The notes under the pieces were generated by a model. It saw only the letters and a program-made list of their open reading frames with translations, did not search any database and had not been told where the DNA came from. The position numbers and the translations under genes are program-made. A stretch of DNA of 64,000 nucleotides from Betaproteobacteria bacterium (lineage in GTDB: Bacteria; Pseudomonadota; Gammaproteobacteria; Burkholderiales; Usitatibacteraceae): positions 930,001 through 994,000 of the forward strand of contig JADJSD010000003.1 of NCBI GenBank assembly GCA_016711875.1. Reading direction: 5' to 3'. Positions 17,975-28,414 of the stretch are shown in pieces (positions within the stretch are counted from its first letter, which is position 1; each line of letters starts with the position of its first letter).

Positions 17975-19375
17975 ATGGAAACAAAGATTAAGCAAATATC
18001 CGGCCGCTTGGCTTGGGCCGCACTCGCCTTCGCCGCCGCCATGGCCGCCTCGGCTGCGCCCACGACGGCGGTATCCACGCCCCCCCCGGCTGCTGCCGCG
18101 GCATTGCCGGACCCGTTCGAGGACGCGGACCTGCCCATGCCGGATCCGGACCTCTGGCACCGCATCCGCAAGGGCTTCCTTCTCGAACCGCTCGAATCCC
18201 CGATGGTGCTGGAACACGAGGCCTGGTATTCCAGCCGGCCGGACTACATCAAGCGCTTCGTGGACCGGGGCAGCCGTTACCTGCACCACATCGTGGAAGA
18301 AGTCGAGAAGCGCGGCATGCCCACGGAGATCGCGCTCCTGCCCGTCATCGAAAGCGCCTTCAACCCGCACGCCTATTCGCGCGCCAAGGCCTCGGGCCTG
18401 TGGCAGTTCATCCCGTCCACGGGCAAGAACTACGGCCTGCAGCAGGACTGGTGGCAGGACAACCGGCGCGACATCGTCGCGGCCACTCACGCGGCGCTCA
18501 ACTACCTGCAGCGCCTCTACGACATGTTCGGCAGCTGGGAACTCGCGCTCGCGGCCTACAACTGCGGCGAAGGCTGCGTCGGCCGCGCCATCGCCGCCAA
18601 CCAGAAGCGCGGCCTGCCCACGGATTTCCTGAACCTCAGGCTGCCGCCGGAGACGATGAACTACGTCCCCAAGCTGGTCGCGGTGAAGAACATCGTGCTC
18701 GGGCCGGCCCTCTACGGCATAGAGCTGGAGTCGATCCCGGACCAGCCCTACTTCACGACGGTGGCCGCGCCCGAGAAGATCGACGTGAAGCTCGCCGCCA
18801 GGCTCGCGGGCATGCCGGAGGACGAATTCGTCGCCCTCAATCCTTCGCACAACAAGCCGGTGGCGGTGGCCCACACGGGCACGCTCGTGCTGCCGCTCGA
18901 CAAGGCCGACACCTTCCGCGCGAACCTCGAAAGCTGGGACAAGCCCCTCGTCAGCTGGACGACGGTGCCCGGCAAGAAGGGCGAAGCGGTAGACGGCATC
19001 GCCAAGCGTTACGGCCTGTCGGCCGCGACGCTGCGCCAGGTGAACAACCTGCAGGTCAACAAGAAGGGGCGCCTCACGGCCGCCCAGCCCATCCTCGTGC
19101 CGGGACGCGGCGCGCCCGTCGTGACGCAGGTCGCGGCGACGAAAGCGCCGCCGCCCCCCGTGCTGCCGTCTCCGGCACCCGCGAAGCCTGCAGCGCCTTC
19201 CGCGACAGCCGCGGCGCCGGCACGGTCCGGATCCAATTTCTACACGGTGCGCACGGGCGATACGATCTACGGCATCGCCCGCCAGTTCGGCAAGGCCGTG
19301 CCGGATCTCATGCGCCTGAACAACCTCACCGCGCGGACCGTCATCCAGCCGGGCAACCGGCTGCGCGTCCAGTAA
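17975..19375 (+). CDS. mltD: Membrane-bound lytic murein transglycosylase D-like, with LysM domains
   Basis: Cleaves peptidoglycan glycan strands with formation of 1,6-anhydro ends. A signal peptide (about residues 1-28) is followed by a proline/alanine linker, a family 1 transglycosylase (SLT) domain with catalytic Glu in LLPVIESAFNPHAYS and the motifs ASGLWQFIPSTGKNYG and ALAAYNCGEGCVGRA, then a weaker LysM-like module and a C-terminal LysM (YTVRTGDTIYGIARQFG). No lipobox cysteine is visible, unlike E. coli MltD. ATG 17975 is preferred; a TTG at 17963 would add four residues. Confidence 0.9.
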   Translation: METKIKQISGRLAWAALAFAAAMAASAAPTTAVSTPPPAAAAALPDPFEDADLPMPDPDLWHRIRKGFLLEPLESPMVLEHEAWYSSRPDYIKRFVDRGSRYLHHIVEEVEKRGMPTEIALLPVIESAFNPHAYSRAKASGLWQFIPSTGKNYGLQQDWWQDNRRDIVAATHAALNYLQRLYDMFGSWELALAAYNCGEGCVGRAIAANQKRGLPTDFLNLRLPPETMNYVPKLVAVKNIVLGPALYGIELESIPDQPYFTTVAAPEKIDVKLAARLAGMPEDEFVALNPSHNKPVAVAHTGTLVLPLDKADTFRANLESWDKPLVSWTTVPGKKGEAVDGIAKRYGLSAATLRQVNNLQVNKKGRLTAAQPILVPGRGAPVVTQVAATKAPPPPVLPSPAPAKPAAPSATAAAPARSGSNFYTVRTGDTIYGIARQFGKAVPDLMRLNNLTARTVIQPGNRLRVQ

Positions 19376-19377
19376 CG

Positions 19378-19405
19378 AAAAGGGCCGCGCCTCGCGGCGC
19401 GGCCC
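19378..19405 (-). terminator. Intrinsic terminator between mltD and sodB
   Basis: A perfect 10-bp GC stem (19382-19391 with 19396-19405) and a 4-nt loop lie between the convergent mltD and sodB genes. Read on the minus strand it is followed by TTTT (complement of 19378-19381), so it best serves sodB; it may also slow transcription coming from mltD. Confidence 0.75.
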
Positions 19406-19429
19406 CTTCGGTCAGGACGAGTCCGGCGT

Positions 19430-20023
19430 TCAGCCGAGGTTCTTCGCGGCGAAATCCCAGTTGAGCAGCTTGTCGATCACGGCGTTCACGTAGTCGGCGC
19501 GCTTGTTCTGGTAGTCGAGGTAGTAGGCGTGCTCCCACACGTCGATCGTGAGCAGCGGCTTCAGGCCCTGCGTCATAGGCACCTCGGCGTTGCCCGTCTT
19601 CACCACCTTGAGCTTGCCGGCGGCGTCGGCGACGAGCCAGCCCCAGCCGGAGCCGAACTGGCCCACGGTGGTGGTGGCCATCTGCTTCTTGAACTCGTCG
19701 AAGCTGCCGAAGGACGCGTTGATGGCATCGGCCACCTTGCCCGCGGGGACGCCCCCGCCGTTCGGCTTGAGGCTGTTCCAGTAGAAGTCGTGGTTCCAGA
19801 TCTGCGCCGCGTTGTTGAAGAGCGGCGCCTTGTCGGCCTTGCCCGCGGTGGCGGTCACGATGGCCTCGAGGGACTGGCCCTCGAATTCCGTGCCCTTCAC
19901 GAGGTTGTTCAGGTTGTCCACGTACGTCTTGTGGTGCTTGCCGTGGTGGAAGGAGATCGTGTTGGGCGTGATGATGGGGGCGAGCGCGTCGTTCGCGTAA
20001 GGCAGCGCCATGAGCGTGAACAT
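19430..20023 (-). CDS. sodB: Iron superoxide dismutase, cytoplasmic
   Basis: Converts superoxide to hydrogen peroxide and oxygen. The 197-residue protein has the Fe/Mn-SOD metal ligands: His in SFHHGKHHKTYVDNLN, His in IWNHDFYWNSLKP, and Asp and His in IDVWEHAYYLDYQNKRADY. The pattern AAQIWNHDFYW and the GSGWGWLV segment suggest the iron type. There is no signal peptide. A TATACT box (complement of 20064-20069) lies 41 nt before the start. A Tat-exported paralogue lies immediately upstream on the same strand. Confidence 0.92.
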   Translation of the reverse strand: MFTLMALPYANDALAPIITPNTISFHHGKHHKTYVDNLNNLVKGTEFEGQSLEAIVTATAGKADKAPLFNNAAQIWNHDFYWNSLKPNGGGVPAGKVADAINASFGSFDEFKKQMATTTVGQFGSGWGWLVADAAGKLKVVKTGNAEVPMTQGLKPLLTIDVWEHAYYLDYQNKRADYVNAVIDKLLNWDFAAKNLG

Positions 20024-20142
20024 GGAGGGTCTCCGGGTCGGGGTGGATGTGCGGGAATCGGGAAGTATAAGGCGAACGGGGGCCGCGAGGCCCCCGCCAG
20101 GATGCGACCGAAACCCCTACGGATCGGCGGTGTTTTCCCGCC

Positions 20143-20844
20143 TCAGCCGAGATTCTTCTCGGCGAACTCCCAGTTGAGGAGCTTGTCGATGAGCGCGTTC
20201 ACGTAGTCCGCGCGCTTGTTCTGGTAGTCGAGGTAGTAGGCATGCTCCCAGACGTCGATGGTGACGAGCGGCTTAAGGCCCTGGGTCATGGGCACTTCCG
20301 CGTTGGCGGTCTTCACCACCTTGAGCTTGCCGGCGCCATCCGCGACGAGCCAGCCCCAGCCGCTGCCGAACTGGCTCACCGTCATGGCGGCGAACTGCTT
20401 CCTGAATTCGTCGAAGTTGCCGAAAGCCTCGTCGATCTTCTTCGCGAGCTTCGCCGGGGGCTTGCCGCCGCCGCCCGGCTTGAGGCTCTGCCAGTAGAAA
20501 TCGTGGTTCCAGATCTGCCCGGCGTTGTTGAAGAGCGCCTGCTGGTCCGCCTTGCCGGCCGTGCCCATGACGATCTTGTCGAGCGGCTGCCCCTCGAACG
20601 GCGTGCCGATGACGAGCTTGTTGAGGTTGTCGACGTAGAACTTGTGGTGCCGTCCCCAGTGGATGCCGACCGTCTGCGCGCCGATCACGGGCGCGAGAGC
20701 CCCCTCGGCATAGGGAAGCGGCTGGTGCGCGAGCGGCGCGGCTCCCCGCACGAAAGCGGGCGCGCCGATGCCGGCGAGCGCCACGCCGGCGGCGGCCGAT
20801 TGCAGGAAATGGCGGCGGGTGATGGCGGAACCGTTCGCTTGCAT
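20143..20844 (-). CDS. Tat-exported iron superoxide dismutase
   Basis: A 233-residue paralogue of the neighbouring SodB, with all four metal ligands kept (HWGRHHKFYVDNLN, WNHDFYWQSLKP, IDVWEHAYYLDYQ). It differs by a twin-arginine leader: ITRRHFLQSAAAGVALAG followed by an alanine-rich region and a likely cleavage site near residue 35. It is therefore predicted to fold with its iron in the cytoplasm and be exported to the periplasm. The two mature enzymes are near-identical over the C-terminal 60 residues, indicating tandem duplication. A TATACT box (complement of 20890-20895) lies 46 nt upstream. Confidence 0.9.
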   Translation of the reverse strand: MQANGSAITRRHFLQSAAAGVALAGIGAPAFVRGAAPLAHQPLPYAEGALAPVIGAQTVGIHWGRHHKFYVDNLNKLVIGTPFEGQPLDKIVMGTAGKADQQALFNNAGQIWNHDFYWQSLKPGGGGKPPAKLAKKIDEAFGNFDEFRKQFAAMTVSQFGSGWGWLVADGAGKLKVVKTANAEVPMTQGLKPLVTIDVWEHAYYLDYQNKRADYVNALIDKLLNWEFAEKNLG

Positions 20845-22753
20845 GGGACACCTCTTGGGGGGGTACGGCCGGACGGCCGCGGTGTTTCCAGTATAGGCCG
20901 TGCCCGGCCCCCGGGAATGGGACCCTCGCCCAACCCACCCGCATGTCCAGCGCCATCACCTCGGACCACATGTAGCCGTAGTAGCCGGCGGCGTAGCTCG
21001 AGGCGATGTGGCTGAAGGAAGCCGGGAACATCGTGCCCTCGACGTGGCCCAGCGGCGTCTGCGACTCGAGGGCCTTCCACGCTTCCAGCGGCGGGCGCGG
21101 GTTGGTGCTGAGTTCCATGTCGAAGGCCGCATAGATCCATTGACGGGCGTAGCGGCTGCCCCGGCCGTACTTGCGGGCGGCATCGATCTGCGCGATCTGG
21201 TCCTTCGAGAGCCGCGGGCATTCCGGGCACACCTTCGCGAAGAGCGCGAGGGACTGCTCGCGCCGCGCCCATTCCTCGAACATCTGCGACGGGGCCTCGA
21301 CGAAATCCTGCAGCGTGCTGGTGCCTGCCTGCGAGACGTACACCGTCTTCGACAGGACGCCATGCAGCACGTGGCCGAACTCGTGCAGGAGCGTCTCGAG
21401 CTCGTCGTGATCGAGCCCCTGCCGGTTGAAATTGGTCACGAGCACGGACAGGGGCGCGCGGCGCGCGAGCGAGCTCGCCCCGCGGATCGGGAATGCCGCC
21501 GCGTGGCCGTACTTGCCCTCGCGTGGATAGAGATCGAGATAGAAGCCCGAGACGAAGGCACCCGTCCTGCCATCGAGGACGTCGAAGTAGCGGACGTCCG
21601 GGTGCCAGGCCGTGACCTTCACCTCGCGGAACCTGACGCCGTACAGGGTCCCGGAAACCGCGAGCGCGAAATCGATCGACTTGTCCGTCGGGAAGTACTT
21701 GCGCAGCGCCTCCTGGTCGACCGAATAGCGTTCACGCTTCACCTTCTCCTGCAGGTAGCTCACGTCCCACCGGGCGAGCACCGTCTCGGCGAGCGGCGCG
21801 CCGATCTCCTTCGCCTTCCGCGCGCGCAGTTCCTCCACCTCCTTCTTCTCGAGCTCCGTGACGGCCGACTTCACGCTCGCGAGGAACTTCCCCACCTCGC
21901 CCGGGCTTTGCGCCATCCGCCGGCGCAGCACGTAGGACGCGAAGTCCGGCAGCCCGTAGAGGCCCGCCAGTTCCTTGCGCAGCGTGAAGATCTCCTCCAG
22001 CAGCTTCAGGTTGCCCTCGCCGCCCTCGCGGAACTTCGCCCGGAACAGGCGTTCGCGCGCCTGCCCGCTCGTCGCGTTGGCCATGAACGGCACGACAACG
22101 GGGTAGTCGAGACCCAGGACGAAGTTGCCGTTCGCGTCTTTCGGCTGGGCGGCGATCCAGGCCTCGGGAAGTCCGGCCACGTCCGCCGGCGACATCGTCA
22201 CCTTGGTGGGATCGTCGCGCACGTTCCTGTCGTACAGCTGGCGAAGCGCCTCGAGGCGGTCGAAGATCTCCTTCGCGCGCTTGCGCTTGTCCGCCGGCAG
22301 CGCGACGCCCGTGTCCTCGAAGCCCTCGAGGAGGTCCTTGCGCATCTTGCGATCGACAGCGTTGGCCGGCACCACGGACTTCGCGCGCCGGTAGAGCTTC
22401 TCGTTCTGGAAGATGTCCGTCGAAAGCGTCGTGAACTTCGCGAGGCACGGGTCGGCCGCATCCCGCACGGCCTTGTCGGGATGGACGCTGCCGATCAGGT
22501 AGATGGGGTTCATCACGTCCTCGATCGCGACCTGCAGCCCGTTCCACTCGGACAGCAGTCCCGCCCCTCCCCGCCGGGCTTCCATCTTCGCGATGAGCCC
22601 TTGCGCGCGGGCGAGGCCCTCGTCGCAGCGCTTCGTGATGGCGGCGGCGTCGTACGTATCGACGAGCGTGCGCGCCGGGGGACCGGCGGGCGCCGGGGCG
22701 GCGGCGGCGAAGCCGGGCGCCGCGAGCAAGGCGAAGAGGGCGGCGAGGCGCAT
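20273..22753 (-). CDS. Periplasmic M3-family oligopeptidase, normal C-terminus missing
   Basis: Zinc oligopeptidase of the thimet/Dcp family with a signal peptide (MRLAALFALLAAPGFAAA), predicted to trim short peptides in the periplasm. The zinc site is intact: ETLLHEFGHVLHG, with the third-ligand Glu in DFVEAPSQMFEEW. Similarity runs from 22753 to about 20938 and stops abruptly after YGYMWSEVMALDM; the usual final 50-70 residues and stop are absent. The frame then stays open through the Tat-SOD gene in another frame to a TAA at 20273, which is unlikely to be real protein. A deletion or assembly join near 20938 is suspected. It lies 22 nt after the peptide-importer ATPase gene, which fits a role in peptide use. 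Confidence 0.8.
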   Translation of the reverse strand: MRLAALFALLAAPGFAAAAPAPAGPPARTLVDTYDAAAITKRCDEGLARAQGLIAKMEARRGGAGLLSEWNGLQVAIEDVMNPIYLIGSVHPDKAVRDAADPCLAKFTTLSTDIFQNEKLYRRAKSVVPANAVDRKMRKDLLEGFEDTGVALPADKRKRAKEIFDRLEALRQLYDRNVRDDPTKVTMSPADVAGLPEAWIAAQPKDANGNFVLGLDYPVVVPFMANATSGQARERLFRAKFREGGEGNLKLLEEIFTLRKELAGLYGLPDFASYVLRRRMAQSPGEVGKFLASVKSAVTELEKKEVEELRARKAKEIGAPLAETVLARWDVSYLQEKVKRERYSVDQEALRKYFPTDKSIDFALAVSGTLYGVRFREVKVTAWHPDVRYFDVLDGRTGAFVSGFYLDLYPREGKYGHAAAFPIRGASSLARRAPLSVLVTNFNRQGLDHDELETLLHEFGHVLHGVLSKTVYVSQAGTSTLQDFVEAPSQMFEEWARREQSLALFAKVCPECPRLSKDQIAQIDAARKYGRGSRYARQWIYAAFDMELSTNPRPPLEAWKALESQTPLGHVEGTMFPASFSHIASSYAAGYYGYMWSEVMALDMRVGWARVPFPGAGHGLYWKHRGRPAVPPQEVSHASERFRHHPPPFPAIGRRRRGARRHRRARFRAGSRAARAPAASLCRGGSRARDRRADGRHPLGTAPQVLRRQPQQARHRHAVRGAAARQDRHGHGRQGGPAGALQQRRADLEPRFLLAEPQAGRRRQAPGEAREEDRRGFRQLRRIQEAVRRHDGEPVRQRLGLARRGWRRQAQGGEDRQRGSAHDPGP

Positions 22754-22775
22754 GGCGGGCTCCTGGGCGACGGGG

Positions 22776-24473
<1,698 letters not shown>

Positions 24474-24488
24474 GGGGATCCGCCGTTC

Positions 24489-25541
24489 CTATTTGAGCTT
24501 CGGGTCCAGCGCGTCGCGCAGGCTGTCCGTGAGCATGGAAAAGGCCGTGACCAGGAACGCCATGCTGGCGCCCGCCGCGACCAGCTGCCACCACTTGCCG
24601 ATGACCAGTTCGTTCTGCGCCTCGGCGAGCATCGTGCCCCAGGAGACCATGTCCACCGGCACGCCCAGCCCCAGGAAGGAGAGGATCACCTCGGCCTTGA
24701 TGAACTGGACCACGTGCTGGGAGAGCTGCACCAGGATCACGTGGCTCGCGTTCGGCAGGATGTGCACGAACATGCGGGAGAAATGCGAGGCGCCGATGGC
24801 CTGCGCGGCCTTCACGTATTCGCGCCCGCAGTGCTTGATGTATTCCGCGCGCACCAGGCGGTAGATGCCCGTCCAGCCGGTGAGCGCGAGGATGACGATG
24901 ATGGTGTCCAGGCCCTTCTTGAACACCGCGGCGAAGGCGAGGATGAGCAGGATGTACGGGATCGAGGTGAAGATGTTGTAGAACCACTCGAGGAAGTCGT
25001 TGACCCGCCCGCCCCAGTAGCCGGCGAGGGCCCCGAGCACCGTGCCGATGATCGTCGCGAAGAGCGCGGCCGTGAGCCCCACGAAGATGGAGACCTCCGA
25101 TCCCTTGATGGCCTTCTCGAGGACGTCCCGCCCCCACTTGTCGCCGCCGAAGGGCAGCGTCTCGGCCCGCTTCACCTCGGTGACGGCGATCTTGGCCGCG
25201 CGCTCCTCCCATTCCTTGTAGCGGGGCGCGAGCGGATCGATGTCCGAGAGGTCCACGGGCTTCGCCTGCGTGCCGAAGTCCTTGTTGGTGACTTCCTTCG
25301 CCTCGAGGTTCTCCGCCCCGGCGAGGAACGCGGGGTTGGCGTAGGAGACGCCGCGCTCCTTGTTCCAGTCCTTGGCGATGAGGCCGGCGTAGGAGGCCAG
25401 CATCATCGCGAGGAAGGCGACGACCACCGCGAGGGACACCATGCCCACGCGATCGGCGCGCAGGCGGCGCCAGGCGAGGGCCCAGAGGCCCGGCGAGGCC
25501 TCGCGGACCACCGGGATGTGCTTCGGAAGGACGGCGCTCAT
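24489..25541 (-). CDS. Peptide ABC transporter permease, DppC/YejE type
   Basis: A 350-residue inner-membrane permease. The N-terminus has the OppC_N-like first helix (VSLAVVVAFLAMMLASYAGLIA). A long periplasmic loop (about residues 55-140) precedes the transport domain. The cytoplasmic EAA-type loop is visible in EYVKAAQAIGASHFSRMFVHILPN. Several hydrophobic segments are present, and the C-terminus has the family DSLRDALDPKLK. It follows the DppB-type permease by 7 nt. Confidence 0.9.
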   Translation of the reverse strand: MSAVLPKHIPVVREASPGLWALAWRRLRADRVGMVSLAVVVAFLAMMLASYAGLIAKDWNKERGVSYANPAFLAGAENLEAKEVTNKDFGTQAKPVDLSDIDPLAPRYKEWEERAAKIAVTEVKRAETLPFGGDKWGRDVLEKAIKGSEVSIFVGLTAALFATIIGTVLGALAGYWGGRVNDFLEWFYNIFTSIPYILLILAFAAVFKKGLDTIIVILALTGWTGIYRLVRAEYIKHCGREYVKAAQAIGASHFSRMFVHILPNASHVILVQLSQHVVQFIKAEVILSFLGLGVPVDMVSWGTMLAEAQNELVIGKWWQLVAAGASMAFLVTAFSMLTDSLRDALDPKLK

Positions 25542-25548
25542 GGGGCCC

Positions 25549-26487
25549 TCACTTGAAGGAGACGCGCGGGTCGACCAGCTTGTACATCACGTCGACCAGC
25601 AGGTTGATGAACATGGTGAGCATGGCGAGGTACACCGTCACCGCCTTGATCACGGGAAAGTCGCTGCGGTTCACGGCCGTCACGATCTCGCGGCCCAGGC
25701 CCGGGATCGAGAAGAACACCTCCAGCAGGAACGAGCCCACGAACAGCCCCGGCAGGTAGATGCCGATGTTCGTGAGGATGGGGATGAGCGCGTTCCGGAG
25801 CACGTGCTTCATCATCACCTGCTTCTCGGGCAGGCCCTTGGCGCGAGCCGTGCGCACGTAGTCCTGGTTGATCTCCTCGAGGAAGAAGGAGCGGTAGAGG
25901 CGCAGCTGCGGCGCGAGACCCACGAAGATCGCGAGCATCACCGGCAGCGGCGCGTAGGTGAGCAGGTTCCTCGAGAAGCTCTCGCTCCAGCCCTGCACCG
26001 GGAACCAGCCCAGCTTGAAGCCGAAAAGCCACTGCGCGAAGATGATGTAGACGAGGAAGGAGATCGACATCGCCGTCGTGCAGATCACCATGATCGTGCG
26101 GTCGGTGAGCGAGCCGCGCACGTAGGCCACCATGATCGCGAAGGCCACCGCGAGCATCGTCTCGATGACGAGCACCGGAACCATGATCGTGAGCGTGGGC
26201 CCGACCCGCGTGAGCAGGATCTTCGAGACCTCCTCGTTGGTCGACCAGCTGCGGCCGAAGTCGAAGGTGAAGACCTGCTGCACGAACACCCACAGCTGGT
26301 ACCAGTAGGGCTGGTCGACGCCCAGTTGCTTGCGGATGTTCGCGATCTGCTCGGGGTTCGATATCTTGCCGGCCAGGACCTGCGCCGGGTCTCCCCCCAC
26401 CCAGTTGAACAGGAAGAAGATGAGCAGGATCACGCCCGCGAGGGTCGGGATCATCTGCCACAGTCGTCGAATCACATAGGCGGCCAC
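25549..26487 (-). CDS. Peptide ABC transporter permease, DppB/YejB type
   Basis: A 312-residue inner-membrane permease beginning AAYVIRRLWQMIPTL, typical for the DppB group, with the EAA loop in DYVRTARAKGLPEKQVMMKHVLRNA and the terminal VDVMYKLVDPRVSF. The GTG at 26487 is chosen because it stands directly before the conserved N-terminus and has an AAGGAGA ribosome-binding site upstream. The open frame extends to 26961 but only as a shadow of the binding-protein gene. Confidence 0.92.
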   Translation of the reverse strand: MAAYVIRRLWQMIPTLAGVILLIFFLFNWVGGDPAQVLAGKISNPEQIANIRKQLGVDQPYWYQLWVFVQQVFTFDFGRSWSTNEEVSKILLTRVGPTLTIMVPVLVIETMLAVAFAIMVAYVRGSLTDRTIMVICTTAMSISFLVYIIFAQWLFGFKLGWFPVQGWSESFSRNLLTYAPLPVMLAIFVGLAPQLRLYRSFFLEEINQDYVRTARAKGLPEKQVMMKHVLRNALIPILTNIGIYLPGLFVGSFLLEVFFSIPGLGREIVTAVNRSDFPVIKAVTVYLAMLTMFINLLVDVMYKLVDPRVSFK

Positions 26488-26516
26488 GCGGGTCTCCTTC
26501 GCTTCCGGGGGTGGGA

Positions 26517-28337
26517 CTACCGGGACGCGGCCGCTCGCGCGGCGACGTCCAGGTCGAGGTACTTGAAGTTGGTGTAGAGGATCGGATGCTTCTTGTAGCC
26601 CTTCACCCACGGATACTGCAGGTGGTTGAAGATGCGGTGCACGCCCAGGCGCCAGGGCGCCCAGGCGAGAAGCAGTCGGTTCAGCTCGCGGTACACGGCA
26701 TTGCGCTCGGGTCCGTCGGGCAGCGAGGCCGAACGCAGGTAGAGGCGGTCGTAGGCATCGAGCCTGAAGTGGGCCTCGTTCGAGGTGCCCGAGTTCGGTC
26801 CGTAGAGCAGCTGCAGGAAGTTCTGGGCGTCCGGATAGTCCGCGATCCACGCGGAGCCGGCGACCACGAACTTGCCGACTTTCTTGTCCTTGAGCAGGTC
26901 GACGAACTGCACGGCGACGGCCTCGAGGCGGATGCCCACGTCCGCCATCGACTTGCTCCACAGTTCGGCGAGCTGCCGGCTTTCCTGGCTGCCCGCGTTG
27001 TACTTGTACTCGATCATGAGGGGCCGGCCGTCTGGCTGCTCGCGCCAGCCGTCGCCGTCGCGGTCGACATAACCGAAGGTGTCGAGCAGCGCCTTGGCAC
27101 GGGGCGGGTCGTAATCCTGCGCCGAGGCGCGGAAGGCGGGGTCGTAGCCGACGACCCCGGGCGGCACGGGGCTCTGCGCGGGAATGGCCTGCCCCTTGCG
27201 GAGCACGCCGATCTCCCGGTCTCGGTCATGCCCGAGGATCATCGCGCGCCTGAGCGCCACGCGCTCGGGCGTGTAGCCCCCCACGGGGTTCTCGCGCCCC
27301 TCCACCTTGTCGTTCATGTTGAAGACGTCGTAGGTGAATTCGGGCTGCTCCTCGCGGTAGGCGCTCACGCCGAGCGCCTGGAGACCGGGGGAAAGCCGGC
27401 CGTTCGGCAGCACCTGGTGGATGAACGAGAAGGGCGTCTCGTCCAGGAGGTCGTGCTCCTTGTTGAGGAACGCGAGGAACCGCGGTTGCTCGTCCTCGAT
27501 GGGGTAGATCTCGACGCGGTCGATGAGCGGCAAGCGCTTGCCGCGCAGGGAATCGAGCGCGCGACGGTCCCATTCGTCGGCGGGGTCGGCCCAGCGCGCG
27601 TCGATCTCGTAGCCGCGATGATTGGGATTCTTCTCCAGCACGATCTTCGAGCGGCGCACCCACTCCTTGAGCACGTACGGACCGGTGCCCACCGGGTGCG
27701 CGTGCGTGTCGGCACCGTAGGCCTCGATCACCTCGCGGGCGACGGGCACGACGTTGGGCATGGCGAGAAGGTAGAGGAAGTTGTAGTCCGGCTCGACCAG
27801 CTTGAAGCTGATGATGTAGCGGTCCCGCACCTCGAGCCCCGCGATCTTCGCCTCGTAGTCGAAGCGGCCGGATTTCGCCGCCGCATCGGCCAGCTCGTCA
27901 AGCCCCACGAGCTTGTGCTCGAAGATCCACCCGTAGGGACTGCGGTTCTTCGGGTCGCGGAAGCGCTTGATCGCGTATTCGACGTCCGCGGCCACCAGTT
28001 CGCGCTTGGCGCCCTTGAAGACGGGATCGTCGGCGAAGAGGATGCCGGGGCGAATGCGAAGGGTGTACCGGGTTCCACCTTCCTGGGGCTCCGGAATCGC
28101 CTCCGCCACGAGCGGCACCAGCCGCACCGGCCGCGCGAGGTAATCGTAGGTGAGGAGCGGCTCGAACAGGTTCTCGCAAACGCCCACCGAGTAGCGGTCG
28201 TCGATTCGCTGCGGGTCGAACCCGGCCTCCGCAGTCCGGAAGGCCATGCGCAGCACCTTTTTCTCCACGGCGGCACTCGCCTGCGCCGCGGGAGCGGCGA
28301 GGAAGGCGACGGCAAGGAGGGTGACGGCGAGGTGCAT
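26517..28337 (-). CDS. Extracellular solute-binding protein family 5 (peptide binding), copy 1
   Basis: A 606-residue periplasmic substrate-binding protein (SBP_bac_5). Signal peptide MHLAVTLLAVAFLAAPAAQA; core features FRTAEAGFDPQRIDD, YTLRIRPGILFADD, ADVEYAIKRF, HPVGTGPYVLKEW and RVALRRAMILGHD. A calcium-loop-like segment DRDGDGWRE occurs late, as in its two paralogues. The unusually long form resembles the YejA/large-SBP group. It is the copy nearest the permeases, 29 nt upstream of DppB. Its ligand is presumably a peptide; specificity is not readable. Confidence 0.9.
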   Translation of the reverse strand: MHLAVTLLAVAFLAAPAAQASAAVEKKVLRMAFRTAEAGFDPQRIDDRYSVGVCENLFEPLLTYDYLARPVRLVPLVAEAIPEPQEGGTRYTLRIRPGILFADDPVFKGAKRELVAADVEYAIKRFRDPKNRSPYGWIFEHKLVGLDELADAAAKSGRFDYEAKIAGLEVRDRYIISFKLVEPDYNFLYLLAMPNVVPVAREVIEAYGADTHAHPVGTGPYVLKEWVRRSKIVLEKNPNHRGYEIDARWADPADEWDRRALDSLRGKRLPLIDRVEIYPIEDEQPRFLAFLNKEHDLLDETPFSFIHQVLPNGRLSPGLQALGVSAYREEQPEFTYDVFNMNDKVEGRENPVGGYTPERVALRRAMILGHDRDREIGVLRKGQAIPAQSPVPPGVVGYDPAFRASAQDYDPPRAKALLDTFGYVDRDGDGWREQPDGRPLMIEYKYNAGSQESRQLAELWSKSMADVGIRLEAVAVQFVDLLKDKKVGKFVVAGSAWIADYPDAQNFLQLLYGPNSGTSNEAHFRLDAYDRLYLRSASLPDGPERNAVYRELNRLLLAWAPWRLGVHRIFNHLQYPWVKGYKKHPILYTNFKYLDLDVAARAAASR

Positions 28338-28414
28338 GGGGACGGGACCGGGGGGATTCGTGCAAAGCCGTGAATTATAACGACTTCATGACCGTTTCCC
28401 GAGGGCGGGCGGAC

